NCBI GenBank assembly: GCA_034180045.1
Contig: JAXFOY010000024.1
Coordinates: forward strand, 25,456 to 89,455
Direction: 5' to 3'
DNA from: Eubacterium_B sp034180045
GTDB lineage: Bacteria > Bacillota > Clostridia > Peptostreptococcales > Anaerovoracaceae
DNA: 64,000 nucleotides
The notes under the pieces were generated by a model that was given only the letters and a program-made list of their open reading frames with translations, was not told the DNA's origin and did no database searches. The translations under genes were made by a program, and so were the position numbers. Shown piece by piece: positions 35,859 to 44,825 of this stretch; position 1 is the first letter of the stretch; the number at the start of each line of letters is the position of its first letter.

Positions 35859-36632
35859 ATGACATTAGAAATAGAAAGAAAAGAAATAGCATTAGCTGAA
35901 TTTGACAGCGACAAAAATGCGGTGATAATGCCGGGGCACGAAGGACACGATTTTAGACTGCCCGAAAAACTGGTCTATGTATTTTTGGACGAATGCATCG
36001 ATAGATATGCAGAAGAGATAGGCGCGGTGTGTGTGGCAAAATATGATTCCCTTACGAAACAATACCCGGTATATATTACCGAAGCAGGAAGCGAGAAGAT
36101 AGCCTTTTGCCAGGCTCCGGTGGGAGCTCCGGCGGCAACTATGGTAATGGACTGGCTTATCGCTTACGGCTGCAAAACCGTTTTGGCTTCCGGCTGCTGC
36201 GGAGTGCTGTCCGATATAGATGAGAATGTTTTTCTGGTTCCCGCTAAGGCTCTTAGGGATGAGGGGACATCTTTTCACTATGCGGAGCCGTCACGTTTTA
36301 TTGAACTCGACGAAAAGATGAGAAACTTGATAAAAAAGGGCATGGAGAAAAGAAACATCAAGTACAGAGAGTGTATCACATGGAGCACGGACGCATTTTT
36401 TCGTGAAACTCCGGCAAAGATAGAGGCGAGAAAAGCCGAGGGATGCACAGTGGTCGACATGGAGTGTTCAGCTCTTACGGCTTGCGCAAAATTCAGAGGT
36501 GTGGACTTCGGGCAGATAATTTTCACCGCAGATTCCCTTGTAGACTTAGATAATTACGATGTGCGGGGCTGGGGAAAGGAGTCATTTATCAAAGCTCTTA
36601 AGCTCGGAATCGACCTTATAAGTGAATTTTAG
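35859..36632 (+). CDS. Nucleoside phosphorylase (uridine phosphorylase-like)
   Basis: A 257-residue enzyme of the PNP/Udp superfamily that splits nucleosides with phosphate to a base and ribose 1-phosphate. Visible family parts are QAPVGAPAATMVMDWLIAYG, the ASGCCGVL strand and the ribose-binding VVDMECSALTACA motif, followed by FTADSLVD in place of the usual acidic base-binding segment. Whether it prefers uridine or purine nucleosides cannot be told. An AGGAGAC site precedes the ATG. The purine operon lies 4 kb upstream, so it may take part in the same salvage network. Confidence 0.87.
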   Translation: MTLEIERKEIALAEFDSDKNAVIMPGHEGHDFRLPEKLVYVFLDECIDRYAEEIGAVCVAKYDSLTKQYPVYITEAGSEKIAFCQAPVGAPAATMVMDWLIAYGCKTVLASGCCGVLSDIDENVFLVPAKALRDEGTSFHYAEPSRFIELDEKMRNLIKKGMEKRNIKYRECITWSTDAFFRETPAKIEARKAEGCTVVDMECSALTACAKFRGVDFGQIIFTADSLVDLDNYDVRGWGKESFIKALKLGIDLISEF

Positions 36633-36652
36633 AAAACAAAATACGGCAATAA

Positions 36653-36689
36653 AAGTCCGCAGTGGTGCAAATAGCAGTGCTGCGGATTA
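36653..36689. terminator. Probable hairpin between convergent genes
   Basis: TCCGCAG pairs with CTGCGGA, with an imperfect inner stem (TGC/GCA). No long T run follows on either strand, so termination strength is doubtful. It lies between the phosphorylase and the convergent YeiH-type gene. Confidence 0.4.
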
Positions 36690-36697
36690 ATGTTTAT

Positions 36698-37759
36698 TCA
36701 GAATATGCCCATAAAATGCTGCATGAGGATGCTTACTAGAGTTATTGCAAGCCAACAGCTTGCTCCTAGGATGAGCGGCTTGCCGCCGGTTCTCACAAGC
36801 TTTACTATATTGCTGTTTAGCCCTATTGCTGCCATCGCCATGACTATAAAGAATTTGCTGAGTGTCTTCAGCGGTGCAAAAATAGAGGTATCGATATTCA
36901 TGTTTGCGGCAACCGTAGTTACGATAGATGCGAGGACAAAGTAGAGAATGAACATTGGAAATGCCTGTTTTATGCTGAACTTCGGGTTCTCGTCTGCTGC
37001 GCCTTGCCCGTCTGCGGTACATTGCGACCTTAGTTTTTTGGCTCCGGCTGCGGCAAGAGCCAAGGTGATAGGAATGATTGCCAGTGTTCGTGTAAGTTTG
37101 ACGGTAACGGCTTTGTCCAGCGTTGCCGTTCCTAAATTCCACATGCTGTCCCAAGTTGCAGCGGCAGCGGTTACGGATGATGTATCGTTTACGGCTGTGC
37201 CTGCAAATATTCCGAAGGCATCGCCGCTTGTCGTATCAAAGCCTATCATTTTGCCCAGAATTGGAAAGATAATAGCTGCCAGCACATTGAAAAAAAAGAT
37301 TACGGATATGGACTGAGCGACTTCCTCGTCATCGGCATTGATTACCGGGGCAGTTGCCGCAATGGCAGAACCGCCGCATATTGATGAACCGACGCCGATA
37401 AGTATAGATGTGTTTTCGTGAATGGACAGCCATTTGTGAAGTAAAAATGCCATAATCAAAGAAGTGGCGATAGTGCAAACTATAATAGGAAGTGACTGGC
37501 GACCTGTCTGCATTATTACATTGAGGTTCAGCCCGAAGCCGAGAAGAACAACGGCAAGTTGCAGTATGAATTTAGAAGTGAATTTTATACCGCTTTCCGT
37601 CACGCCTTTTTTTGTCCAAAATGTGGCAATAATCATACCCGCCAAAATTGAAAATACCGCACCTCCGATGACGGGGAAAAACTTTCCGAGTATATACGAG
37701 GGAATTGCAATTGCAAGGCAAACAAGGATTCCCGGCAGATTTTTTTTGACTGTTTCCAT
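36698..37759 (-). CDS. YeiH-type putative sulfate exporter family membrane protein
   Basis: A 353-residue polytopic protein of the YeiH/UPF0324 family with about ten hydrophobic segments. The family hallmarks are AVVLLGFGLNLN, the GVGSSICGGSAIAATAPVI segment and GIFAGTAVNDTSSVTAA. Family members are annotated as putative sulfate exporters, with weak experimental support. The minus-strand ATG at 37759 has GAGGAGAGCT upstream; a TTG at 37771 would add four residues. The gene is divergent from the radical SAM gene. Confidence 0.88.
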   Translation of the reverse strand: METVKKNLPGILVCLAIAIPSYILGKFFPVIGGAVFSILAGMIIATFWTKKGVTESGIKFTSKFILQLAVVLLGFGLNLNVIMQTGRQSLPIIVCTIATSLIMAFLLHKWLSIHENTSILIGVGSSICGGSAIAATAPVINADDEEVAQSISVIFFFNVLAAIIFPILGKMIGFDTTSGDAFGIFAGTAVNDTSSVTAAAATWDSMWNLGTATLDKAVTVKLTRTLAIIPITLALAAAGAKKLRSQCTADGQGAADENPKFSIKQAFPMFILYFVLASIVTTVAANMNIDTSIFAPLKTLSKFFIVMAMAAIGLNSNIVKLVRTGGKPLILGASCWLAITLVSILMQHFMGIF

Positions 37760-38087
37760 AGCTCTCCTCAATTTGTTTATCTATAGATTTACTGTGTTCA
37801 CATATATAATATCTTACAAAATCAAAAAGTAAAATAGCCTGACGGAATTTTGCTTATGAAATCTTGTACGCAAAAACATTAGTGATTTTTATGTACGAAT
37901 CAAAGCCGACTCACCGAAAATATGGGTTTGACAATTTCGGTTCACAGAGGTTATAATATTAATGTTTGTTTTCGCCATTTTGGTGTATAATGATAGGGAA
38001 TTTATCTTGTGATAAGATATAATTACCGATTTTATGAAAAGAATTTAAGAAAAGAATTTCAAAGAATAGTTTAACGAAAGACGAAGA
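37760..38087. other. Divergent promoter region, yeiH-type / radical SAM genes
   Basis: No gene is seen here. It holds a strong rightward promoter (37928-37957) and a second TATAAT (37986-37991) for the radical SAM gene. The leftward promoter for the exporter is not clear. The rightward 5' leader is about 125 bases, with no recognisable riboswitch. Confidence 0.5.
37928..37957 (+). promoter_or_regulatory. Promoter of the radical SAM gene
   Basis: A perfect TTGACA (37928-37933), an 18-base spacer and a perfect TATAAT (37952-37957). Confidence 0.8.
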
Positions 38088-38984
38088 ATGATATACCCAT
38101 ATAAAACAAGAAAAGGTGGAGCAACAATAACTGTTTTCACTCCATATGACTGTGGAAATCATTGCCCGTTTTGTATTAATAAAGGCGAGTATGCGGATAC
38201 GACCGGCTTTGATGTAAATAAAATAGTACAATCGCTGAAAATAATGAATGAGATTACGCCTTACTGTGACATCGTGTTCACGGGGGGCGAACCTTTTGCT
38301 GACAGAGAAGCTCTCCAAATACTTCTGGATGCGGTTCCGACGACACATAGAGTATTCATAAACAGCACTTTGCCGGTGTTTGACGGACAAAGTGAGCAGG
38401 ATATTATAGATTTTACCGAAAGAAATAAGGACAAGATTACATGCATCAATGTTTCGAGGCATCTGCGCCACTATGTGACGGAATCAAGCGATGAACTTCT
38501 TCCGGCGCTTGCGGTGCCGACAAGGGTGAATTGTGTGCTTTACGATGATTATCCGTCGGAAAAGCTCGTGGAGTATGCTGAGCGCTGGAAAAAGCATGGC
38601 GTGCCGGTTCAATTCAGGTATGACTATACGGCTACAACTCCGGAAAATCTTTACCGCAGAGAGGGAGACCCGATTTTAGCAGACCTCGAAAAGTTTGCGG
38701 AATATAGGGGATTGGACGGATGCAGAATGCGCTGCGGATTCCACTATGACTATAAGGGTCTTGAGCTTACATATCACAAGACGCTTCCATATAGCACCAT
38801 ACTTGAGAAGGATGAAGAGGACGGCAAGACATATGCAATACTCTATGACCTGATAATCAAGCAAAATGGGGATATACACTCGGATTGGGATGATAGAGTT
38901 ATGGATTATAATCTTGATATCGAAGCATATAAAAATGTAAAATTCGAGCCGTATGATATGCGTATAATAGAGGGAGATATATAG
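38088..38984 (+). CDS. Radical SAM protein of unknown function
   Basis: A 298-residue radical SAM enzyme. The cluster motif CGNHCPFC (CxxxCxxC) lies near residue 23-30 and is followed by the SAM-binding FTGGEPFAD (GGE motif). Other cysteines (CRMRCGFH near 215-220) could bind a metal or second cluster, but the spacing does not match SPASM. I do not recognise the subfamily. No substrate gene or peptide precursor is adjacent. The start is set by an ATG with ACGAAAGACGAAGA upstream, a weak ribosome site. Confidence 0.8.
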   Translation: MIYPYKTRKGGATITVFTPYDCGNHCPFCINKGEYADTTGFDVNKIVQSLKIMNEITPYCDIVFTGGEPFADREALQILLDAVPTTHRVFINSTLPVFDGQSEQDIIDFTERNKDKITCINVSRHLRHYVTESSDELLPALAVPTRVNCVLYDDYPSEKLVEYAERWKKHGVPVQFRYDYTATTPENLYRREGDPILADLEKFAEYRGLDGCRMRCGFHYDYKGLELTYHKTLPYSTILEKDEEDGKTYAILYDLIIKQNGDIHSDWDDRVMDYNLDIEAYKNVKFEPYDMRIIEGDI

Positions 38985-39139
38985 CTCCGGCAAAATTTAT
39001 AAGACAAATACAGAGGTGTTTTCTGCATGTTACAGGAAGCATCTTTTTTATTTTTGATTTCCGAAATAGAAGTGAATATTTGACAAAAACAGAAAAGCCC
39101 TTTACATTAAATGAAAAGCGTAGTGTTAGAGGAAATATT

Positions 39140-41131
39140 ATGAAGAAAAAAATATTTATAGCCGGAATTATTTTCCTAATTGTCATAATAGGGGTTAAAA
39201 CGATCGACATATACATAAGATACGATGTTGGCTTGATTGACTACATTAAATATTCGATGCCTTTATCAGATAAGGAGAAGAGATATATAAAATCCCATAA
39301 TGTAAAATATGGAATTAATGTAAACGATGCGCCATTTGCTTTTTCTATGGAAAATTCCAAGCAAAATACAGGCATAATGGTCGACTATTTTAATCAGCTG
39401 TCCGTGTCCTTGGAGTCGGAATTTATTCCGGTCGTATACGAAAGCTACGTGTTGGGAATTGAGCTTAAGCATGAGAATATAGACTGCTCTGTATTAAATA
39501 AAAACAACATAAATAACCAAGTCTTTGACTTTACACAGACCTTATATAAGGAGAGGAGCAAGGTTCTTGTTGGCGGAGACTCAAAATTTGAAAATATCAG
39601 CGATGTTAAGAATATAAAGATTGCAGTTATTTCAGGTAGTACAGCACACCATTCGGCAAATGAATTTTTCAAAAAAGAACAAAAAGTAAGCCTGATACTG
39701 GCGAACGACCTGGACGAATGCTTCAGAATGTTCGGACTTGGCGAGGTCGATGCAATTATAGGTGATGAGGCGAAGATTTCATACTACCTGAACCAGGCTT
39801 TAAGAGCAAATCGCTTTAGATTTTTAGAAGGAGCGGTTTCCGAGGAAGATGTAGCCGTGGCGGTAAATAAAGAGAATAAGATTCTCTTTAACATATTGAA
39901 TAAGGGTATACTGGAAATGAAAAAGAACAACCAATATAGCCATATCAACGCAAAATGGTTCGGTTCATTCATTCCTGAGATAGACGACAGCGATGACGGC
40001 GGTAAAAGTGCCAATATTATGCTGCTTGTTTTGTTTATATTAATGTCGTTTTTTATTTGGAATAAGTCGGTAGCCGACCAGGTCGCAATCAAGACAAGGC
40101 AATTACAAAACAGCCGTAGGGAACTTCACGAAATTATAGATTCATTATCTGACGGTATCGCTGTAAGCAATACGCAGGGAAAGATAATATATGCGAATAG
40201 AACTTTTGCAAGCATAGTGGGTGTTGAATTTGAGGAAATATTTGAAAAGTGCATGGATGAAATAGAATGCTTGAATCTTTTTTTGCGGCATGCAAATGAT
40301 GCGGAGCCTTTCCAAATCGGAGAGAAGTTTTTTTTGACATATCAAAAAGAAATAAATCTTGATTCAAAGGAAACTTTGATACTGTTAAAGGACTATACAG
40401 AGCGTTATAGGTATGAAAAGCTTAATAAACAGGAGGCAAAGATGATAGCTATTGGGGAATTAAGTGCAGGGCTTGCACATGAAATACGCAATCCTCTAGC
40501 AATTATCAGAAGCTATCTGTTTGTTTTAAGCAGAAAAATCAGTGATTCCGGCGGAAAAGAAGCCGTAGAAGTCATGGATGAATCAATAGAGAGAATTAAT
40601 ATGCTGATAGAAAATCTCTTGGGATTTTCTCGCCTTTCAACAGATAAAGCCGTGAAGATAAATGTTGTAGACTCTATATCTTCAATGATTACCATAAAGC
40701 AAAATGAGTTTGCTGAAAGCAATATTACGGTAAAAATCAATGCGGCATCGGAGAATATGCACCGGATAGTTGTAAACGAAGATGTTCTTAAACTTTGTAT
40801 GGCGAATTTGATAAATAATGCTATAGATGCTTTTGAAGGAATAGAAAAAGAAGATAAGTCGATCAGTATAAACATATATAGTGATGAGGGGAGCCTTCAC
40901 ATCGAATTTTCTGATAATGCATGTGGGATAAATGAAACTTTGCTCGATGAGATATTCAACCCATTTTATACTACAAAGGAAACCGGAACGGGACTCGGAC
41001 TTTATATGATACAGTCGGAGATTAGAAAAATCGGCGGAACTATCAGCGTGGAGAGTCAGCTAGGAACAGGTACTACATTTTTTATAGAATTCCCCGTAGG
41101 AAAGGAAGAAAACAATGAACAACAAGAGTAA
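39140..41131 (+). CDS. Sensor histidine kinase with extracytoplasmic solute-binding (SBP_bac_3-like) domain
   Basis: A 663-residue membrane kinase. A first membrane helix (about 4-22) is followed by a family-3 solute-binding-like domain (about 50-275, with VKYGINVNDAPFAFSM and IKIAVISGSTAHHSA), a second helix (293-308), a PAS-like domain (about 325-425), HisKA with His447 (AGLAHEIRNP), and an ATPase domain with NLINNAIDAF, DNACGI and GTGLGLYMIQ. It probably senses a small amine or amino acid outside the cell. I use the ATG at 39140 with AGAGGAAA; a TTG at 39080 would add 20 residues. The 3' end overlaps the response regulator by 17 bases. Confidence 0.93.
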   Translation: MKKKIFIAGIIFLIVIIGVKTIDIYIRYDVGLIDYIKYSMPLSDKEKRYIKSHNVKYGINVNDAPFAFSMENSKQNTGIMVDYFNQLSVSLESEFIPVVYESYVLGIELKHENIDCSVLNKNNINNQVFDFTQTLYKERSKVLVGGDSKFENISDVKNIKIAVISGSTAHHSANEFFKKEQKVSLILANDLDECFRMFGLGEVDAIIGDEAKISYYLNQALRANRFRFLEGAVSEEDVAVAVNKENKILFNILNKGILEMKKNNQYSHINAKWFGSFIPEIDDSDDGGKSANIMLLVLFILMSFFIWNKSVADQVAIKTRQLQNSRRELHEIIDSLSDGIAVSNTQGKIIYANRTFASIVGVEFEEIFEKCMDEIECLNLFLRHANDAEPFQIGEKFFLTYQKEINLDSKETLILLKDYTERYRYEKLNKQEAKMIAIGELSAGLAHEIRNPLAIIRSYLFVLSRKISDSGGKEAVEVMDESIERINMLIENLLGFSRLSTDKAVKINVVDSISSMITIKQNEFAESNITVKINAASENMHRIVVNEDVLKLCMANLINNAIDAFEGIEKEDKSISINIYSDEGSLHIEFSDNACGINETLLDEIFNPFYTTKETGTGLGLYMIQSEIRKIGGTISVESQLGTGTTFFIEFPVGKEENNEQQE

Positions 41132-42488
41132 TTACAATATTTTGATTGTAGACGACGAGAAGGAATATAGCAAAGTAGTTTCAATAATTCTCAGTGATGC
41201 GGGATATTCGACAGCAATTTGTTCAAACGGGGAAGACGCGCTTGAGTATATAAAGAAAAATGATATTTCACTGCTTATTACCGATATAAGAATGCCTAAG
41301 ATGAGCGGCGAAGAGCTAATTGTAAAGGTAAATGAACTGGGACAGGAAATAGATATTCTGGTAGTAACTGCATATGCGTCAATAGAAAATGCCGTAGATG
41401 CTATCAAGAACGGCGCAATAGACTATTTTGTGAAGTCGTCAAATCCAAATGAGCTGCTAATAAAGGTTGACCGAATATGTGAAATGCACCGTATTCGAAA
41501 AAAGGACGAGATAATCGTAAAAAATCAAAATGTGGCGGACGTATTTATGGAGTCGAAGAATGAAGAGTACAGGTCGATTTTGGATATATGCAGAAGAACG
41601 GCAGATACTAATATAAGCGTCTTGCTTTTAGGTGAGTCAGGTGTAGGAAAGGAAGTTGTTGCAAACTATATCCATAGAATAAGCAAGAGGGCGAATGAGC
41701 CGTTTATCGCTGTGAATTGTCAGGAATATCCGGACGGAATAGTTGAATCCGAGCTGTTTGGTCATGAAAAAGGTGCATTTACAGGGGCTATAAATACGAG
41801 GGTGGGAAAATTCGAGGAAGCTAACTTCGGGACTTTGTTTTTAGATGAAATCGGTGATGTTCCAATAAGTACGCAAGGTAAACTGCTTAGAATTTTAGAA
41901 ACGAAAACCGTTGAAAGAATAGGTTCAAACAAGAAGATGGAACTTGATGTCAGGTTTATATTTGCCACAAACCGTGATTTGCTCAACGAATGCGAGGCGG
42001 GAGGATTTAGAGAAGATTTGCTTTATAGAATAAACGCGTTAACTTTGACAATCCCGGCACTAAGAGAAAGAAAAGAAGACCTTCCCGACTTAATAGATTT
42101 TTTCATAAAGAAAATATCGATAGATCAAAAAAAGAAGAATTTGGAAATTGATGAAAGGGTAATTGAATGCTTACTCGAATATGATTATCCGGGGAATATA
42201 AGGGAGCTGAAAAATATAATAGAAAGAATGATTGCCTTGAGCCGAGACGGAAAGGTGACTTTTGATGATGCGCTTTTGCCATTTGTAAAGCAAAGCAAAT
42301 ATAAAAAAGATAAGATGCTGCAAGATGTGGATTTTAAGATAGCAAGAGAACAGTTTGAAAAGGAATATATTGAAAATCTGCTGTTAAATAATGGCGGCAA
42401 TGTCACGCAAACCGCAGAGAAAATGAATATAAGCGCAAGGCAGCTTTGGAATAAAATTTCAAAATACAACATAAAGCACAAGTGGTGA
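41115..42488 (+). CDS. NtrC-family sigma-54-dependent response regulator
   Basis: A 457-residue activator: receiver domain with phospho-acceptor Asp57 (LLITDIRMPKMSG), AAA+ domain with Walker A GESGVGKEV, the sigma-54-contacting GAFTGA loop (HEKGAFTGAINTR) and Walker B TLFLDEIGD, then a Fis-type HTH (NVTQTAEKMNISARQLWNKI). It is the cognate partner of the overlapping kinase. A sigma-54 promoter stands right after its terminator, upstream of the Kdd-like/TRAP genes, which are its likely targets. Confidence 0.95.
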   Translation: MNNKSNYNILIVDDEKEYSKVVSIILSDAGYSTAICSNGEDALEYIKKNDISLLITDIRMPKMSGEELIVKVNELGQEIDILVVTAYASIENAVDAIKNGAIDYFVKSSNPNELLIKVDRICEMHRIRKKDEIIVKNQNVADVFMESKNEEYRSILDICRRTADTNISVLLLGESGVGKEVVANYIHRISKRANEPFIAVNCQEYPDGIVESELFGHEKGAFTGAINTRVGKFEEANFGTLFLDEIGDVPISTQGKLLRILETKTVERIGSNKKMELDVRFIFATNRDLLNECEAGGFREDLLYRINALTLTIPALRERKEDLPDLIDFFIKKISIDQKKKNLEIDERVIECLLEYDYPGNIRELKNIIERMIALSRDGKVTFDDALLPFVKQSKYKKDKMLQDVDFKIAREQFEKEYIENLLLNNGGNVTQTAEKMNISARQLWNKISKYNIKHKW

Positions 42489-42510
42489 AGAAAATTTCGT
42501 AGATGAAGAA

Positions 42511-42543
42511 ATAGTGTGAAATATATTTCGCACTATTTTTTTT
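42511..42543 (+). terminator. Terminator of the kinase/regulator operon
   Basis: ATAGTGTGAAAT pairs with ATTTCGCACTAT almost perfectly and is followed by a long T run. It isolates the regulators from the sigma-54-driven genes. Confidence 0.88.
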
Positions 42544-42582
42544 GCCCAATTAACGACTGTTGAGTTTTTAACAATAGGCAGA

Positions 42583-42599
42583 TTGGCATAATAATTGCT
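42583..42599 (+). promoter_or_regulatory. Sigma-54 (RpoN) promoter
   Basis: TTGGCATAATAATTGCT matches the -24/-12 consensus: GG at 42585-42586 and GC at 42597-42598, exactly 12 bases apart. It lies 38 bp before the Kdd-like start codon. An imperfect inverted repeat, TGTTGA-4-TTAACA (42558-42573), lies just upstream but is unusually close for an enhancer. Confidence 0.88.
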
Positions 42600-42636
42600 A
42601 TGTTTATAGGCAAATTATTTTGAAAGGAATTTTGAT

Positions 42637-43680
42637 ATGAATAAACAAGGAGATTTTTATGGCAGTCACAGGGTTATCAGTCCTAAAGGTTTGTTACCGC
42701 AAGCCGCAGATGTTATAAACAATGATCCTGCAATTTGGGATAATGAAATCTTAATTGACGTAATTGCCTTACAACCTACAGCTACAGCTTTTCACACGCT
42801 AAGGGAAAAATGCGGAAATGATTTAGAGGCAATAAAGAAAGCTATTTTTGAAATTGTTGAAACCAAGGGTAAATTTCAGGACCCTGTAACCAAATCAGGT
42901 GGTATGCTAATAGGTAAAGTGAAAGAGATTGGAGACGCAATCAAAGACAAGGTGAACGTCAAGGAGGGAGACAAAATTGCGACACTTGTATCATTGTCAT
43001 TGACGCCGCTCAAGCTTTATTCTATCGAGCGAATAGACCTTGATACGGAGCAAGTTTTTTGCAATGCGGAAGCGATTCTCTTTGAAAGCGGACTATACAC
43101 AAAAATTCCTAATGATTTAGGAGAAGAACTCAGTCTGGCAATCATGGATGTGGCAGGTGCTCCGGCACAAGTTGCAATCAATGCCAAGGCAGGTGATACG
43201 GTGTGCGTTCTAGGAGCAGGTAAGGCAGGTCTTTTAAGTTTGGCGGAGGCAAAGAAAAGAGTTGCACCGCATGGAAAAGTGGTATGCCTTGAGTATTCCG
43301 AAAAACAGTGTGAAGTCGTAAGAAAGTTGGAGCTTGCCGACTATGTAATTCAAGTTAATGCACAGGAACCACAGAAAACATATGAAAAATATATGGAAGC
43401 TACCGGCGGGCTGCTTGCAGACTTGACCGTAAGCACAGTTAATGTTCCGGAAACTGAACTTTCGGCGATTCTGGTAACTAAGGATTCGGGAAGAATCTAC
43501 TTTTTCACAATGAGCACAAACTTTGTAAAGGCGTCGCTGGGAGCTGAGGGAGCCGGCAAGTACACAACTATGGTGCTGGGAGCGGGATATTATCCGGGAC
43601 ATGACGATATTACCTACAATATTGTAAGAGAGAACGAAAAGCTCAGACAATATTTTGTTGACCGTTACTGTAAAAAATAA
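42637..43680 (+). CDS. kdd: L-erythro-3,5-diaminohexanoate dehydrogenase-like protein
   Basis: A 347-residue NAD(P)-dependent dehydrogenase of the Kdd family, which oxidatively deaminates 3,5-diaminohexanoate in lysine fermentation. Family segments seen are GSHRVISPKGLLPQ, KSGGMLIGKVKEIG, ATLVSLSLTPLKL, the DVAGAPAQVA stretch and the Rossmann loop VLGAGKAGLLSLAEAK. The zinc ligands of ordinary alcohol dehydrogenases are not obvious. The other lysine-fermentation genes are not in this window, so it may act on a related amino acid. It is first behind the sigma-54 promoter and precedes a TRAP transporter. TGAAAGGAA precedes the ATG. Confidence 0.82.
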   Translation: MNKQGDFYGSHRVISPKGLLPQAADVINNDPAIWDNEILIDVIALQPTATAFHTLREKCGNDLEAIKKAIFEIVETKGKFQDPVTKSGGMLIGKVKEIGDAIKDKVNVKEGDKIATLVSLSLTPLKLYSIERIDLDTEQVFCNAEAILFESGLYTKIPNDLGEELSLAIMDVAGAPAQVAINAKAGDTVCVLGAGKAGLLSLAEAKKRVAPHGKVVCLEYSEKQCEVVRKLELADYVIQVNAQEPQKTYEKYMEATGGLLADLTVSTVNVPETELSAILVTKDSGRIYFFTMSTNFVKASLGAEGAGKYTTMVLGAGYYPGHDDITYNIVRENEKLRQYFVDRYCKK

Positions 43681-43715
43681 GAAAAAGTCTGTTATTAGTT
43701 AAGGAGGATTTTAGG

Positions 43716-44735
43716 ATGTTTAAGAAATTATTTGCTGTAGTTATGATTTTAGTGATGTCGCTGGCGTTTGCAGGATGTGGCAATAAGTCAAAGAACGAAT
43801 CAAAAGATGACGTTATCGTTATAAAGATAGGACATACTGATTCATCATCAAGATCAACCCATATTTACAGTGAAAAACTGGGCAAGTATCTTGAGGAAAA
43901 AGCACCGGGAAGATTTAAGGTTGAAGTCTATCCTGATGGGCAGTTAGGCGATAGTCCTGATATGGTTGCCGGGGTCAAGATGGGAACTTTGACTATGGAA
44001 TTTGATTTGTCGTCAGTAATTACATCTGTTGCGGGACCTGAATCAAGCGGTATAGATTTACCGTACCTGTATCCTACATATGAAGATTGGGAAAAGGGTA
44101 TTTTTGAAAACGGCGGACTCGATTTGTTTAACGAAACGTTAAAGAGTTCCGGATACTACTGCATCGATATGTATTACAACGGAATCAGGCAGATAATCTC
44201 AAGAGATAAGGTTTATCACAATAAAGCTGATTTCGCAGGTCAGAAGGTAAGAATCGCTCAGAACGATCTCAATGTGAAAATTTGGGAAGCTATGGGAGCA
44301 AATCCTACACCTATGGCTTGGGGCGAAGTTGTAACATCGCTTTCACAGGGGCAGATTAATGCACTTGATCACAGTCTCGGAGTTTTTAACGACTTTAATT
44401 TGCATGAAGTTGCACCTTATGTAACAATCACAGACCACTGTTCATCACCATTCCCTATCATCTGTTCGTTAGAGTGGCTGGAGTCTCTGGATAAGAAGGA
44501 TAGAGAAGTTCTTGAGGAGTGTGTACACAAAGCGGCAAAGGAACAGCGCGAAGCAGAAAGAGCAAACGAGAAAAAATATATCGAAAGATTTAAGGCTGAG
44601 GGTGCAACCGTTTATGAACTGACAGAAGCGGAAAAGAAAGCCTTTCTGGATGATTGTAAACCTGTATATGACTGGATGAGAGAAAAAGTGGGCGACGAGA
44701 TGGTTGACAAGTGGTTAAAGACTGCAAAGAAATAG
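43716..44735 (+). CDS. dctP: TRAP transporter solute-binding lipoprotein, DctP family
   Basis: The extracytoplasmic binding protein of a TRAP importer. It has a signal sequence with lipobox AFAGC (Cys21) and a polar linker, so it is a lipoprotein as expected in a Gram-positive. The mature protein follows the DctP pattern (KIGHTDSSSRSTHIYSEKL, YPDGQLGDS, and IRQIISRDKVYHNKADFAGQ, which carries the ligand-carboxylate-binding arginine region). The ligand should be an organic acid or amino acid; the upstream Kdd-like gene suggests an amino acid derivative. AAGGAGG precedes the ATG. Confidence 0.93.
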   Translation: MFKKLFAVVMILVMSLAFAGCGNKSKNESKDDVIVIKIGHTDSSSRSTHIYSEKLGKYLEEKAPGRFKVEVYPDGQLGDSPDMVAGVKMGTLTMEFDLSSVITSVAGPESSGIDLPYLYPTYEDWEKGIFENGGLDLFNETLKSSGYYCIDMYYNGIRQIISRDKVYHNKADFAGQKVRIAQNDLNVKIWEAMGANPTPMAWGEVVTSLSQGQINALDHSLGVFNDFNLHEVAPYVTITDHCSSPFPIICSLEWLESLDKKDREVLEECVHKAAKEQREAERANEKKYIERFKAEGATVYELTEAEKKAFLDDCKPVYDWMREKVGDEMVDKWLKTAKK

Positions 44736-44756
44736 AGCAATTTCAACAACCAGCTT

Positions 44757-44788
44757 TATTATGCGGGGCGATATTCGCTCCGCATAAA
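44757..44788 (+). terminator. Intercistronic stem-loop between dctP and dctQ
   Basis: TTATGCGGGGCG pairs with CGCTCCGCATAA around ATATT. There is no strong T run. Such a hairpin after a binding-protein gene usually stabilises its mRNA or partly terminates, giving more binding protein than permease. Confidence 0.6.
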
Positions 44789-44825
44789 TTTCAGTAACAG
44801 TTAATTTTTAATGTGAGGAATTAAG

